Below are positions 27,028 to 35,940 of a stretch of 64,000 nucleotides of DNA, piece by piece. The translations under genes were made by a program, and so were the position numbers. The DNA lies in the NCBI RefSeq assembly GCF_009884975.1, contig NZ_CP041970.1:930001-994000 (forward strand), written 5' to 3'. Source of the stretch: Acinetobacter dispersus. Its GTDB lineage: Bacteria; Pseudomonadota; Gammaproteobacteria; Pseudomonadales; Moraxellaceae. The notes below the pieces were generated by a model that saw only the letters and a list, made by a program, of their open reading frames with translations, did not search any database and was not told where the DNA came from. The stretch's first letter is position 1; each line of letters begins with the position of its first letter.

Positions 27028-27676
27028 ATACTCAGAAGATCTTTCTTTGCGTTCTTACAACGTTAACCTTTGTACTCGAAGCATAGCTTCTCGTCTTTCA
27101 GAAGGACCGAGACCTGTTCACTTCGAGCATAGCTCTTTGTCTTCTTGCGGAGCTGTGCTTCTCAGGGAGAAACGTTGTTTCACTAATCCTGCAACTCGAA
27201 GCATAGCTTCTCGCCTTGCAGTAGATTTGAAACACCACACCTCAAGCATAGCTTTCGGTCTTGCAGCAGGGCCGAGCGGTGCTCGGCAGAGACCTGCTTC
27301 AGGATTTACCCTACTCGAAGTGATGGTGGCCTTGGCGATCTTTGCGGTTGCGGCAATTGCCTTAACTAAAGTTGCCATGCAGTACACACAGTCAACATCC
27401 AATGCGATCTTGCGGACCAAAGCACAATTTGTGGGAATGAATGAAGTCGCAATGATGGAAATTAATCAGGAATGGTTGGAAGGAACGCAATCAAAGCAAG
27501 TCACCTCTCAAGGTGAAACCTGGAAAATTGACAAAAAAGCCCAATCCACCATTAGCCCCAAGATACAGCGTATCGAATTGCAAGTCAGCTTATTTAATAA
27601 TGAGCAAGGTAAGGTTGAGGCGGGTATTACCAATCTTGTGTTCTTTAACTATCCAGCAAAGGCTAGAACACAATGA
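27017..27676 (+). CDS. gspI: Type II secretion minor pseudopilin GspI with repeat-derived N-terminal extension
   Basis: From about residue 96 the protein is a normal GspI (XcpV): GFTLLEVMVALAIFAV with Glu at mature position 5, then a pseudopilin body of about 120 residues. Residues 1-95 are not pseudopilin-like. They come from imperfect repeats (27074-27287) and contain TRSIASRL twice (residues 20-27 and 60-67). Family members carry the prepilin cleavage glycine within the first ten or so residues, so this leader is very long. The frame stays open. Translation could instead begin at a non-ATG codon nearer the motif, such as the in-frame TTG at 27227 (26-residue leader), but no good ribosome binding site is visible there. 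Confidence 0.85.
   Translation: MKIKYSEDLSLRSYNVNLCTRSIASRLSEGPRPVHFEHSSLSSCGAVLLREKRCFTNPATRSIASRLAVDLKHHTSSIAFGLAAGPSGARQRPASGFTLLEVMVALAIFAVAAIALTKVAMQYTQSTSNAILRTKAQFVGMNEVAMMEINQEWLEGTQSKQVTSQGETWKIDKKAQSTISPKIQRIELQVSLFNNEQGKVEAGITNLVFFNYPAKARTQ
27074..27287 (+). repeat. Cluster of palindrome-containing repeats inside the 5' end of gspI
   Basis: Four imperfect copies of a ~26-30-bp element around the core GAAGCATAGCTTC (itself an inverted repeat, GAAGC-ATA-GCTTC): 27074-27101, 27121-27150 (diverged), 27194-27221 and 27241-27266. Copies 1 and 3 are nearly identical over 28 bp. The cluster ends with a perfect hairpin GCCGAGC-GGT-GCTCGGC (27271-27287). A related GAGACCTG..TTCA string occurs after copies 1 and 4. 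The whole block keeps the reading frame of gspI open. Confidence 0.85.
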
Positions 27677-28383
27677 AATATACACGCTCAGGATTTACCC
27701 TCGTTGAATTGCTGGTTGCGATTGCAATTTTTGCGGTACTTTCTATGTTGGGTTGGAAGGTTTTTGATTATTTATTAAAAGTAAAAGACCGTAATGCGGA
27801 GCATGAGTTGCACTTATTTGCATTGCAAGATGCCTATCAGCAGGTGTTAAGGGATAGTCTGCAAATTATTCCACTTACAGCGAATGATGGACGACAACTG
27901 CAAGCAGCTTTGCTATTAAATGATCGAAGTTTTGTATTTAGTAAGGCAGGTGTTTCGGATCCATTAAAGCAAGGGCTGTCACCCTATGAGCGTATAGAAT
28001 ATCGTTATGATTCTGCACAGAAGAAAGTATATCGACTGAAATATTCGAATCTCAATATCCCGAATCGTGTACAGCCTGTTTCAAGCACCTTACTGGAAAA
28101 TGTAGATCAATTTAAAGTACTGGTTTTGAACCCACAAGAATTGACGCAATGGCCAGAAAATAGTGATCCAAACAATATTGCTGAGCTTAAAAAATTGCCG
28201 CTGGGTATCAAGATACAGCTGACCGTTGCAGGTACAGACTATGAATGGATTTATAGCTTGTTGAATACGCAGGCGTATTTGCAGGCGATAGGAAATTCAA
28301 ATGCCACGGGTGGAGGTACAAATCCACCAAATAATAAAGATGGATCAAATTCATCCAATCCTACTCAACTTCCAACCCAATGA
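27673..28383 (+). CDS. gspJ: Type II secretion minor pseudopilin GspJ
   Basis: A 236-residue pseudopilin with a six-residue leader and the cleavage motif SGFTLVELLVAIAIFAVLSM, including Glu5. The body has the GspJ (XcpW) pattern (YDSAQKKVYRLKYSN, LLENVDQFKVLVL). The C terminus ends in a low-complexity Asn/Gly/Ser/Pro/Thr tail. The start overlaps the gspI stop codon by four bases (ATGA), so it is translationally coupled to gspI. It forms the tip complex with GspI and GspK. Confidence 0.92.
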   Translation: MKYTRSGFTLVELLVAIAIFAVLSMLGWKVFDYLLKVKDRNAEHELHLFALQDAYQQVLRDSLQIIPLTANDGRQLQAALLLNDRSFVFSKAGVSDPLKQGLSPYERIEYRYDSAQKKVYRLKYSNLNIPNRVQPVSSTLLENVDQFKVLVLNPQELTQWPENSDPNNIAELKKLPLGIKIQLTVAGTDYEWIYSLLNTQAYLQAIGNSNATGGGTNPPNNKDGSNSSNPTQLPTQ

Positions 28384-28399
28384 GCAAGAGGCATATTCA

Positions 28400-29374
28400 G
28401 TGATTAGAAAAGCTCAACGTTATGGAGTTGCTCAGCGTGGCATTGCATTATTAACTATTCTGGTGATGGTTGCTTTGGCAACGATTCTTGCTGCGACCAT
28501 TGCTAAACGACAAACCAATACCTCTGAAAATACAGGGTATCTGATGCGTCAAGATCAATCTTTACTGTATGCAAAAAGTGCTGAGGCCTTCTTCTCTGAA
28601 CTCTTGATTCAAGATAGTGATAATGGAAGCAGTATTGATCATCTGCAAGAAAATTGGGCCAAACCTATGCCTCCATTTCCTGTTGAAGATGGCTCTGTTT
28701 CTGGACGGTTAATGGATGAGTCAGGCAAGTTCAATCTTAATAATTTGGTTAAAGCAGATGGAAGTCAAGTGGATGACTCTGCCCGTCGTTGGTTTGAGAA
28801 GTTGCTACAACGGGTTGGCTTGCCAGCAGAATTGAGTCAAGCGGTAATTGATTGGCAGGATGTCGATGATGAAACGACTGGGGCAATGGGTGCTGAGAGT
28901 AATTATTACCAAGGATTAGATCCTGCATATTTGGCGCCGAATACCAAGTTTCATAGTGTGGAAGAGTTGAAGCTAGTCAGAGGCTTTGAAGGAAAAAATT
29001 ACGATTTGATCAAGCCCTATGTCACAGCGTTGCCAGAACAAACCAAAGTAAATATGAATACGGCACCAGCATTATTGCTTGCCAGTATTGATCCGAAAGT
29101 TGATGTTAAATCAGTTGAACAAGAGCTTAAAACCAAGCAAGTGAATTTGACCTATTTCAATAATGTTGATGATTTATGGAAATTAAGTGCTTTTTCTGGC
29201 ATAGATGAGCAAAATAAAACAGATGCTGCTGCTTTGTTGGATAGTAAGTCTAATTATTTTACTGCACAAATTGAAGTTGTTTTAAGCGAACGGAAACGAC
29301 AATTTACAAGCGCTTTGGTTCGGAAAGATAAGCAAGTCTTTGTATATTCAAGAAGTCTTTCGCCTTTTTACTGA
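28400..29374 (+). CDS. gspK: Type II secretion minor pseudopilin GspK
   Basis: A 324-residue protein, the largest pseudopilin. The leader ends at a glycine (AQRG) followed by IALLTILVMVALATILAATIA; as is usual for GspK there is no Glu at mature position 5. The alpha-helical domain insert typical of GspK/XcpX and the KVNMNTAPALLLASI (helix-hairpin-helix) segment are present. I chose GTG at 28400 because GCAAGAGG lies upstream and this gives a leader of about 14 residues; an in-frame ATG at 28340 would overlap gspJ. It is the last gene of the minor pseudopilin set. Confidence 0.88.
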   Translation: MIRKAQRYGVAQRGIALLTILVMVALATILAATIAKRQTNTSENTGYLMRQDQSLLYAKSAEAFFSELLIQDSDNGSSIDHLQENWAKPMPPFPVEDGSVSGRLMDESGKFNLNNLVKADGSQVDDSARRWFEKLLQRVGLPAELSQAVIDWQDVDDETTGAMGAESNYYQGLDPAYLAPNTKFHSVEELKLVRGFEGKNYDLIKPYVTALPEQTKVNMNTAPALLLASIDPKVDVKSVEQELKTKQVNLTYFNNVDDLWKLSAFSGIDEQNKTDAAALLDSKSNYFTAQIEVVLSERKRQFTSALVRKDKQVFVYSRSLSPFY

Positions 29375-29481
29375 GTTTTGATATTGGTTTATCAAATGGT
29401 GACAAGATTTAAAATCAATCCCAATGCACGTTTTTTTGCTTTATAATAAAATCCGTTTGCAGATAAAGATTAGCTTGGTGC

Positions 29482-30078
29482 ATGTTAATTCGTAAATTGT
29501 TTAAATTTGAAAATGCTCATATTGTACGTAACTGTACATCGGATCGCTGTAAGCGTTCGATTCATGGGCATAGTTATAAAGTTGAATTATTATTAAAAGC
29601 GTCAAAGCTCGATCACGGACAAATGGTTTATGATTTCGGCTTACTCAAAGGCGTGATCAAAGAGTTGTATGATAGTTTTGATCATGCAATTTGTTTTTGG
29701 CAGAAAGATGATCCTGCCTATATTGATGCATGTAAAACATTCAGTGCGCGTTGGATCGGTTTGCCTGTTTCACCATCGGCAGAACAGTTTTCACGTATTT
29801 TCTTTTATCTTGCTCAGCAGGTATTAAACTCAACAACCACTCAAAATGGTGAGGGTGATGTTGAAGTTTATTCTGTGATCGTACATGAGACAGAAACGGG
29901 TTATGCTCAAAGCTTTCAAGAAGATATCGATAATGAGCAAATGGGTGCGTTGAGCCTAGATCAAATCGTATTTTCAGAGCAAGTACAGGCTGAATGGAGT
30001 GATGTTCAGATGTATGAAAACCTGAAAAAAGGAATCAAGTTCCAAAATCCAAACGTAGAATTACAAGTTAATATTTGA
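29482..30078 (+). CDS. queD: 6-carboxytetrahydropterin synthase-like protein QueD
   Basis: A 198-residue member of the PTPS/QueD family, which makes 6-carboxy-5,6,7,8-tetrahydropterin from dihydroneopterin triphosphate for queuosine biosynthesis. The zinc histidines appear in FENAHIV and HGHSYKVEL. The catalytic cysteine lies in CTSDRCK, and an Asp/His pair follows in SFDHAICF. VHETETGYA near the C terminus carries the substrate-binding glutamate. It is much longer than the ~120-residue E. coli enzyme because of inserts in the middle and a C-terminal extension. A TATAAT box at 29442-29447 may be its promoter. Confidence 0.88.
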   Translation: MLIRKLFKFENAHIVRNCTSDRCKRSIHGHSYKVELLLKASKLDHGQMVYDFGLLKGVIKELYDSFDHAICFWQKDDPAYIDACKTFSARWIGLPVSPSAEQFSRIFFYLAQQVLNSTTTQNGEGDVEVYSVIVHETETGYAQSFQEDIDNEQMGALSLDQIVFSEQVQAEWSDVQMYENLKKGIKFQNPNVELQVNI

Positions 30079-30122
30079 GTGCTTTTCACCCAAGTGAGTG
30101 AACTTCTTTTCAAGGAATATGG

Positions 30123-30836
30123 ATGCAATTTACTGAACAGCAACAGGACAAATTAAGTAAAGTTCAGTTGGACGAGTCTTGGAAAATCTCATTGTCAGAG
30201 TTTTTACTTAGTCAAAAAATGGATAACTTACGTGAGTTTTTACAACAAGAAAAACTTGCACAGAAAACGATTTATCCACCAAGTAAACAGATTTTTAATG
30301 CGATGAATACAACGCCGCAAAGCGCTGTTAAAGTCGTGATTTTAGGACAAGACCCATATCATGGTCCGAATCAAGCCAATGGTTTGAGTTTTTCGGTACA
30401 AAGAGGGGTTGCATTACCGCCGTCTTTACGTAATATTTTTCATGAGTTACATACGGATTTAGCCGTGCCTGTTTCACGTCATGGTGATTTGAGCAAATGG
30501 GCGGAGCAAGGTGTGCTGTTACTTAACAGCGTACTGACGGTAGAAGCTGCACAACCGACTTCACATCAGAAACAGGGATGGGAAGACTTCACTGATGCAG
30601 TCATTGATGTATTAAATGAACAGCGTGAACATATCGTCTTTATTTTATGGGGAGCTTATGCTCAACGTAAAGGTCAACGCATTGATCGTAATAAACACCT
30701 TGTGCTAACGGCAGCACATCCATCACCACTTGCTGCGAATCGTGGTGGTTTTTTCGGCTGTAAAGTATTTTCTAAAACCAATCAATATTTGAAACAACAT
30801 GGCATTGAGCCTATAGACTGGCAATTGGACGCATAA
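30123..30836 (+). CDS. ung: Uracil-DNA glycosylase
   Basis: A 237-residue family 1 UNG that removes uracil from DNA. The water-activating loop GQDPYHGPNQANGLSFSV, the Pro-rich loop, the LLLNSVLTVE uracil-binding segment and the HPSPLAANRGGFFG leucine loop are all intact. The stop codon overlaps the start of the next gene by one base (TAATG). Confidence 0.98.
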   Translation: MQFTEQQQDKLSKVQLDESWKISLSEFLLSQKMDNLREFLQQEKLAQKTIYPPSKQIFNAMNTTPQSAVKVVILGQDPYHGPNQANGLSFSVQRGVALPPSLRNIFHELHTDLAVPVSRHGDLSKWAEQGVLLLNSVLTVEAAQPTSHQKQGWEDFTDAVIDVLNEQREHIVFILWGAYAQRKGQRIDRNKHLVLTAAHPSPLAANRGGFFGCKVFSKTNQYLKQHGIEPIDWQLDA

Positions 30837-31957
30837 TGACTTCTCCTGATTTAAATAGCTATCATCCAGATTTAGTTATTGAACATGCAAAAAATGGTTG
30901 GCGAATCATTCGTCTTAATCGACCTAAATCTTTGCATGCTTTAGATGAGCCAATCGTAAGTGCTCTACTTCAAGTTTTTGAAGATTTTCACGTAGATGAA
31001 ACTGTTAAAGCAATTTGGTTTGATTCGACAACACCAAAAGCATTTTGTGCAGGTGGAGATGTACGTAAATTACGCCAGTTGGTGATTAATCAGGAAGTTG
31101 ATGCAGCGAACTTGTTCTTCCAGCAAGAATATGCGCTTGATTTACTGTTGCATAATTATGCCAAACCAATCGTCGTTTGGGGTGAAGGTTATGTCATGGG
31201 TGGTGGGCTTGGTCTATTTATGGCTGCGCCATTCCGTCTAGTCACACCATATTCACGTTTGGCAATGCCAGAAATCAATATCGGTTTATACCCTGATGTG
31301 GGGGCAAGCCGTTTCTTGGCTGATCGTGGTCAAATTGGTTTGTTTACTGGCTTGACGGGTTCCATCATGACGGCAGCGGGTGCATTTAGCATTGGTTGGG
31401 CAACACATATTTGTGAAGCGCAGCGTGATAATGTGCTTCAAAAAGTCTTGAATGTCGATTGGAACCATTATCCAGCAGGTGCATTCAGAGCCATTGATGA
31501 CACTTTAAATAGTTTGCATCGCCCAGTTGCTTCTGGTCCATTACAAAACTCAATTGATGTAATTCATAGCGTATGTCGTGGACAAAGCTTTGAATATGAT
31601 TATCAATCCATTATTGGTTTGAGTGATGCAAGTAGTGATTGGTTGCGTCAAGCTAGTGAAAACTTGCAAAAAGGCTCTCCAAGCACAGCTGCGATCACAT
31701 GGCTGTTATGGCAATGGGGTAAACAAGGTCATGCATGGGATGAGGTGTTTGCATTAGAAGCACAGATTTCTGATTGGAAGATTCGTCATCCTGACTTTGT
31801 TGAAGGTGTTCGTGCTCGTTTGGTTGATAAAGACTTGTCGCCAGAATGGAAAGCAACTGAGCAATTAAGCTTAAAAAGTATATTAGGTGACTGTGCTCCT
31901 GTGACCAATATTGAGAGCTGGAATGCTTTATTAAAGCAATACGGTGTAATTGCCTGA
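30836..31957 (+). CDS. Enoyl-CoA hydratase/isomerase family protein (3-hydroxyisobutyryl-CoA hydrolase-like)
   Basis: A 373-residue crotonase-fold protein. The oxyanion-hole segments FCAGGDVRKL and EGYVMGGGLGL and the MPEINIGLYPDVGASRFL segment match the 3-hydroxyisobutyryl-CoA hydrolase subgroup (valine degradation), which is longer than standard enoyl-CoA hydratases. Translation is coupled to ung. Substrate specificity cannot be proven from sequence, and no other valine-degradation gene is next to it. Confidence 0.85.
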   Translation: MTSPDLNSYHPDLVIEHAKNGWRIIRLNRPKSLHALDEPIVSALLQVFEDFHVDETVKAIWFDSTTPKAFCAGGDVRKLRQLVINQEVDAANLFFQQEYALDLLLHNYAKPIVVWGEGYVMGGGLGLFMAAPFRLVTPYSRLAMPEINIGLYPDVGASRFLADRGQIGLFTGLTGSIMTAAGAFSIGWATHICEAQRDNVLQKVLNVDWNHYPAGAFRAIDDTLNSLHRPVASGPLQNSIDVIHSVCRGQSFEYDYQSIIGLSDASSDWLRQASENLQKGSPSTAAITWLLWQWGKQGHAWDEVFALEAQISDWKIRHPDFVEGVRARLVDKDLSPEWKATEQLSLKSILGDCAPVTNIESWNALLKQYGVIA

Positions 31958-31962
31958 TTGTT

Positions 31963-32472
31963 ATGAGTTCTGAAAATTTTAATGATGAATATTGGATGCA
32001 GCTTGCCTATGAGCAGGCTGCATTAGCAGCAGCGCAGGGGGAAATACCCGTCGGGGCAATTCTGGTCAGCAATGGACAGGTAATCGGTGCTGGATATAAT
32101 GCGCCAATTAAATTGTCAGATCCAACCGCGCATGCAGAAATACAAGCTTTACGTGCTGCCTGTCAGTCTTTGAATAACTATCGCTTGCCCGATGATACAA
32201 CACTTTATGTAACGCTTGAACCTTGTACTATGTGTGTGGGTGCATTAATTCATGCACGGATACAGCGTGTGGTTTTTGCTACGACTGAACCCAAAGCAGG
32301 TTCATTGGTGAGTGCTAGACAACTGCTTGAAAGTGGTTATTACAATCATAAATTTGTCTTTGAACAAGGCTGCCTGCAAGCGCAATGTTCATTGCAGTTG
32401 AGTAATTTTTTCAAACAAAGAAGAAATGAAAAGAAGAAAATCCGTTCGTCAAAAACGTCCTTAAATGATTAA
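31963..32472 (+). CDS. tadA: tRNA-specific adenosine deaminase TadA
   Basis: A 169-residue zinc-dependent deaminase that converts the wobble adenosine (A34) of tRNA-Arg to inosine. The zinc site is intact: HAEIQAL with catalytic glutamate, and PCTMCVGALIHARI. The FATTEPKAGS segment fits TadA rather than a nucleoside deaminase. The C terminus is lysine-rich (RRNEKKKIRSSK). It starts five bases after the previous gene, so ung, the hydratase-family gene and tadA form one run. Confidence 0.95.
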   Translation: MSSENFNDEYWMQLAYEQAALAAAQGEIPVGAILVSNGQVIGAGYNAPIKLSDPTAHAEIQALRAACQSLNNYRLPDDTTLYVTLEPCTMCVGALIHARIQRVVFATTEPKAGSLVSARQLLESGYYNHKFVFEQGCLQAQCSLQLSNFFKQRRNEKKKIRSSKTSLND

Positions 32473-32538
32473 AAATGCCATATGAGTTGTGGCAAACTAA
32501 GCCTCCGATGATTTTGGGTCACATCAAAAGGCGAACTT

Positions 32539-32979
32539 ATGCGTAATGCAATCACCGTACAAAAAGAATTTAACGCACCGATTTCTGAAGTTTTTGACTT
32601 GCTGTCAAAACATGCCACCTATAACAAGGCATTTGCACCTTTACAGGTTGTACGTGTCAAAGATTCTGCTGATCCAAAACGTCCTGATGGTATCGGCTCA
32701 GTTCGTCGTATGGGCTTTGGTCCAATCAAACCACTTCAAGAAGAAATTACTTTATTGGAAGAAAATAAACGTATTGAGTATAAATTAATCAACAACCCTT
32801 TGGTGAAACATCACTTGGGGCAAATTGATTTTAAAGAAATCACTCCTTTTATTACTTTGGTGACGTATAAGATTGAATTTACAGCAAAAGCACCTTTAGT
32901 AAGCAAATTAGTTCTTGCACAACTCAAAGCAGCGATTACACTAGGTTTTTCAAAATTAGCCAAATCAGTTGCTACATAA
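32539..32979 (+). CDS. SRPBCC (START-like) family protein
   Basis: A 146-residue protein starting ITVQKEFNAPISEVFDLLSKH, the typical first strand and helix of the polyketide-cyclase/START-like SRPBCC fold, with a hydrophobic ligand cavity predicted. No catalytic residues are evident and the ligand is unknown. It lies nine bases upstream of cmk on the same strand and is likely co-transcribed with it. No membrane segment or signal peptide is seen. Confidence 0.8.
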   Translation: MRNAITVQKEFNAPISEVFDLLSKHATYNKAFAPLQVVRVKDSADPKRPDGIGSVRRMGFGPIKPLQEEITLLEENKRIEYKLINNPLVKHHLGQIDFKEITPFITLVTYKIEFTAKAPLVSKLVLAQLKAAITLGFSKLAKSVAT

Positions 32980-32988
32980 GAGATGGGA

Positions 32989-33669
32989 ATGACAGTTCAT
33001 ATAATTACGATTGATGGTCCAAGTGGTTCAGGTAAAGGAACATTGGCTGCAAAAATTGCCGCACATTATGGTTTTAATTTATTAGATTCTGGTGCGTTAT
33101 ATCGTTTACTTGGATTGTCATTGTTCCAACGTGGTCTACTGGATCAGATTGATGCACATTTAGATGAATGTGTTGAATGCGCTACACATTTGGATATCGA
33201 GTTTCAGTCCTCAGAAGCTGTGACAAAGATTCTTCTGGAAGGTGTTGATGTCACCAATACAATTCGCACTGAACAAGTGGGAGAGTATGCGTCTAAAGTT
33301 GCAACTGTTCCTGAATTAAGAAAGGCATTATTTGCGCGTCAGCGTGCATTTATACAAGCGCCAGGCTTAGTGGCAGATGGGCGCGACATGGCAACTTCGA
33401 TCTTTCCAGAAGCTCAAGCCAAGATTTATTTAACGGCTTCGGCCGAGTCTCGTGCTGAACGACGCGTAAAACAGTTGCAGGGCATGGGTCTTGATGCTAA
33501 AATAAGCGACATTTTATCTAACATACAGGCTAGAGATAAAAGAGATATGGAGCGTACAGTTGCTCCACTTAAGCCCGCTGAGGATGCTTATGTCATTGAT
33601 AGTTCTACAATAGGCATCAATGAAGTGTTTCAGTTGATGGTTGACTATATCAATAGCCGTATAAAATAG
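32989..33669 (+). CDS. cmk: Cytidylate kinase
   Basis: A 226-residue nucleoside monophosphate kinase (CMP/dCMP to the diphosphates). The P-loop [40 protein letters not shown] and [16 protein letters not shown] motifs are all present. The ATG at 32989 is preferred over one two codons upstream because AAGAG then stands about six bases away. It precedes rpsA by 115 bp, the conserved cmk-rpsA-ihfB order. Confidence 0.97.
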   Translation: MTVHIITIDGPSGSGKGTLAAKIAAHYGFNLLDSGALYRLLGLSLFQRGLLDQIDAHLDECVECATHLDIEFQSSEAVTKILLEGVDVTNTIRTEQVGEYASKVATVPELRKALFARQRAFIQAPGLVADGRDMATSIFPEAQAKIYLTASAESRAERRVKQLQGMGLDAKISDILSNIQARDKRDMERTVAPLKPAEDAYVIDSSTIGINEVFQLMVDYINSRIK

Positions 33670-33740
33670 ATACACAATTTTTTTATCAGTTGAAGCATTG
33701 CTTGATCAGATTTTTTGGACAATGTAACAACTTAACTAAA

Positions 33741-33767
33741 CCGGCCTTGTCTGATCCAAGACCGCGG
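33741..33767 (+). promoter_or_regulatory. Possible rpsA leader hairpin
   Basis: CTTG (33746-33749) pairs with CAAG (33757-33760) around a seven-base loop, and CCGG/CGCGG flanks extend the stem. It ends 17 bases before the rpsA start, which has only a weak Shine-Dalgarno sequence. S1 represses its own translation in E. coli through a structured leader; a similar role here is an inference. Confidence 0.3.
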
Positions 33768-33784
33768 ACTTTATCAGGTATATC

Positions 33785-35467
33785 ATGACCGAATCTTTTG
33801 CAGCCCTCTTTGAAGAAAGTGAATTAAACCTCAACGTTGAAAAGGGTGCAGTCATCCAAGGTACTGTTGTTAGTATCGATTCTGACTGGGTTACTGTTGA
33901 CACTGGCCTTAAATCTGAAGGCGTAGTTGACCGTGCTGAATTTTTAAATGAACAACGTGAACTTGAAGTTCAAGTTGGCGATACTGTTGACGTAGTTGTT
34001 GAAGCGCTTGACAACGGTATGGGTCAAACAGTTTTATCACGTGAAAAAGCGAAACGTGCTGAAACTTGGACTAAACTTGAGAAAATCTTTGAAGACGGCG
34101 AAATCGTTACTGGTGTTATCTCTGGTAAGGTTAAAGGCGGTTTCACTGTTGACATCGGTCCTGTACGTGCATTCTTACCAGGTTCTTTAGTTGACACTCG
34201 TCCTATCCGTGACACGACTCACCTTGAAGGTAAAGAGTTAGAGTTCAAAGTAATCAAACTTGATGCTAAACGTAACAACGTTGTTGTATCTCGTCGTGCA
34301 GTTATGGAAGCTGAATCTTCAGCTGACCGTGAAGCATTGCTTGCTCAACTTGAAGAAGGTCAAACAGTTACTGGTACAATCAAGAACCTTACAGATTACG
34401 GCGCGTTCGTTGATCTTGGTGGTATTGATGGTCTTCTACATATCACAGATATGGCTTGGAAGCGTATCAAGCATCCTTCAGAAGTTGTTGAAGTTGGTCA
34501 AGAAGTTACAGTTAAAGTACTTAAGTTTGACCGCGAGCGTAACCGCGTATCTTTAGGTCTTAAGCAATTAGGCGAAGATCCATGGTTAGCGATCATGAAC
34601 CGTTATCCTAAAGGTTCTATCGTTAAAGCACGTGTTACTAACTTAACTGACTACGGTTGTTTTGCTGAAATCGCTGAAGGCGTTGAAGGCTTAGTACACG
34701 TTTCAGAAATGGACCACACGAACAAAAACATCCACCCATCTAAAGTTGTTCAGATTGGTGATGAAGTTGATGTTATGGTTCTTGAAGTTGACGAAGAACG
34801 TCGTCGTATTTCATTGGGTATCAAACAAACTCGTGCTAACCCATGGGAAGAGTTTGCTAAAGCAAATGAAAAAGGCGAAAAAGTTTCTGGTACGATCAAA
34901 TCAATCACTGATTTCGGTATCTTCATCGGTTTATCTGGTGGAATCGACGGTCTAGTACATTTATCTGACATTTCTTGGAACGAACAAGGCGAAGAAGCTA
35001 TCCGTCGTTACAAGAAAGGTGACACAGTTGAAGCAGTTATCTTATCTGTTGACGCTGAAGGTAACCGTATCAGCCTTGGTATCAAGCAATTAAACAGCGA
35101 TCCATTCAATGACTTCTTGGCTGCGAATGAACGTGGTGCTTTAGTTAAAGGTACTGTGACTGCTGTTGATGCTAAAGGTGCTACAGTTAAATTAGCTGAT
35201 GACATCGAAGCGACTCTTAAAGCTTCTGAAATCAACCGTGATCGCGTTGAAGATGCAACTAAATTCTTAGAAGTTGGTCAAGAAGTTGAAGCGAAGATCA
35301 TCAATGTTGATCGTAAATCTCGCTCTATCAACTTGTCTATCAAAGCGAAAGACGAAGCTGAAGAGAAAGAAGCGGTGAACACTGTTCGTCAAGCTGCTGC
35401 AACTCAACCAGCAGACAGCAATGGTCCTAAGACTATTGGTGACTTAATTAAAGCTCAAATGAAGTAA
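33785..35467 (+). CDS. rpsA: 30S ribosomal protein S1
   Basis: A 560-residue protein with six S1 (OB-fold) repeats at roughly residues 21-87, 105-171, 192-260, 277-347, 364-434 and 451-520. The first two bind the ribosome, while the later ones bind mRNA and recruit it to the 30S subunit. Repeats 3-5 show the strong [21 protein letters not shown] pattern. Codon use is strongly biased, as expected for a highly expressed gene. The Shine-Dalgarno is weak, also usual for rpsA. A long-stem terminator follows. Confidence 0.98.
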   Translation: MTESFAALFEESELNLNVEKGAVIQGTVVSIDSDWVTVDTGLKSEGVVDRAEFLNEQRELEVQVGDTVDVVVEALDNGMGQTVLSREKAKRAETWTKLEKIFEDGEIVTGVISGKVKGGFTVDIGPVRAFLPGSLVDTRPIRDTTHLEGKELEFKVIKLDAKRNNVVVSRRAVMEAESSADREALLAQLEEGQTVTGTIKNLTDYGAFVDLGGIDGLLHITDMAWKRIKHPSEVVEVGQEVTVKVLKFDRERNRVSLGLKQLGEDPWLAIMNRYPKGSIVKARVTNLTDYGCFAEIAEGVEGLVHVSEMDHTNKNIHPSKVVQIGDEVDVMVLEVDEERRRISLGIKQTRANPWEEFAKANEKGEKVSGTIKSITDFGIFIGLSGGIDGLVHLSDISWNEQGEEAIRRYKKGDTVEAVILSVDAEGNRISLGIKQLNSDPFNDFLAANERGALVKGTVTAVDAKGATVKLADDIEATLKASEINRDRVEDATKFLEVGQEVEAKIINVDRKSRSINLSIKAKDEAEEKEAVNTVRQAAATQPADSNGPKTIGDLIKAQMK

Positions 35468-35524
35468 TTTGTTGAAAGGTACGTTTCTTGTAACAGAGAT
35501 GTACTTTTTATACAAAAATACTGC

Positions 35525-35566
35525 AAACGGTAGCGTAGTAATTATATACTGCGCTACCGTTTTGTA
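35525..35566 (+). terminator. rpsA terminator (16-bp stem)
   Basis: AAACGGTAGCGTAGTA (35525-35540) pairs with TACTGCGCTACCGTTT with a single G-U/mismatch position, followed by a short T-run. It separates rpsA from ihfB. Confidence 0.8.
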
Positions 35567-35623
35567 TTTAAACAGGTTATTATTAAAAACATTGAAAAGT
35601 AGCAATAATTAAAGAGGTCATCA

Positions 35624-35926
35624 ATGACTACTGAAGCACTTAATAAATCTGATTTAATTGAACGGATTGCACTTAAAAACCCACACTTAGCTGAGCCTTT
35701 GGTTGAAGATGCAGTTAAGATTATGATTGATCAAATGATCGAAGCACTTTCAAGTGGTGATCGTATTGAAATCCGTGGTTTTGGAAGTTTTGCTTTACAT
35801 CACCGTGAGCCACGTTTAGGACGTAACCCTAAAACAGGTCGATCTGTTGATGTTGCGGCGAAAGCAGTTCCACACTTTAAACCTGGTAAAGCACTTCGTG
35901 ATGCAGTAAACGAATCTGGTGAATAA
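35624..35926 (+). CDS. ihfB: Integration host factor subunit beta
   Basis: A 100-residue HU/IHF-family DNA-bending protein. The [21 protein letters not shown] arm, with the intercalating proline in RNPKTG, matches IHF beta. Together with IHF alpha (not in the window) it bends DNA at promoters and origins. An AGAGG ribosome binding site precedes the ATG. lapA follows 14 bp later. Confidence 0.96.
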   Translation: MTTEALNKSDLIERIALKNPHLAEPLVEDAVKIMIDQMIEALSSGDRIEIRGFGSFALHHREPRLGRNPKTGRSVDVAAKAVPHFKPGKALRDAVNESGE

Positions 35927-35940
35927 GAATTGAGGTGTTT

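Noticed and set aside
27119-27420. Open frame on the minus strand across the gspI repeats
   Set aside because: It overlaps repeat-derived and gspI coding sequence in the opposite direction, has no family-like sequence and lacks a good start.
34030-34050. parS-like sequence with a TCACGTGA core, near the parAB genes
   Set aside because: It lies inside rpsA, encodes conserved residues and mismatches the flanks of the usual GTTTCACGTGAAAC palindrome at several positions; TCACGTGA alone is common by chance.
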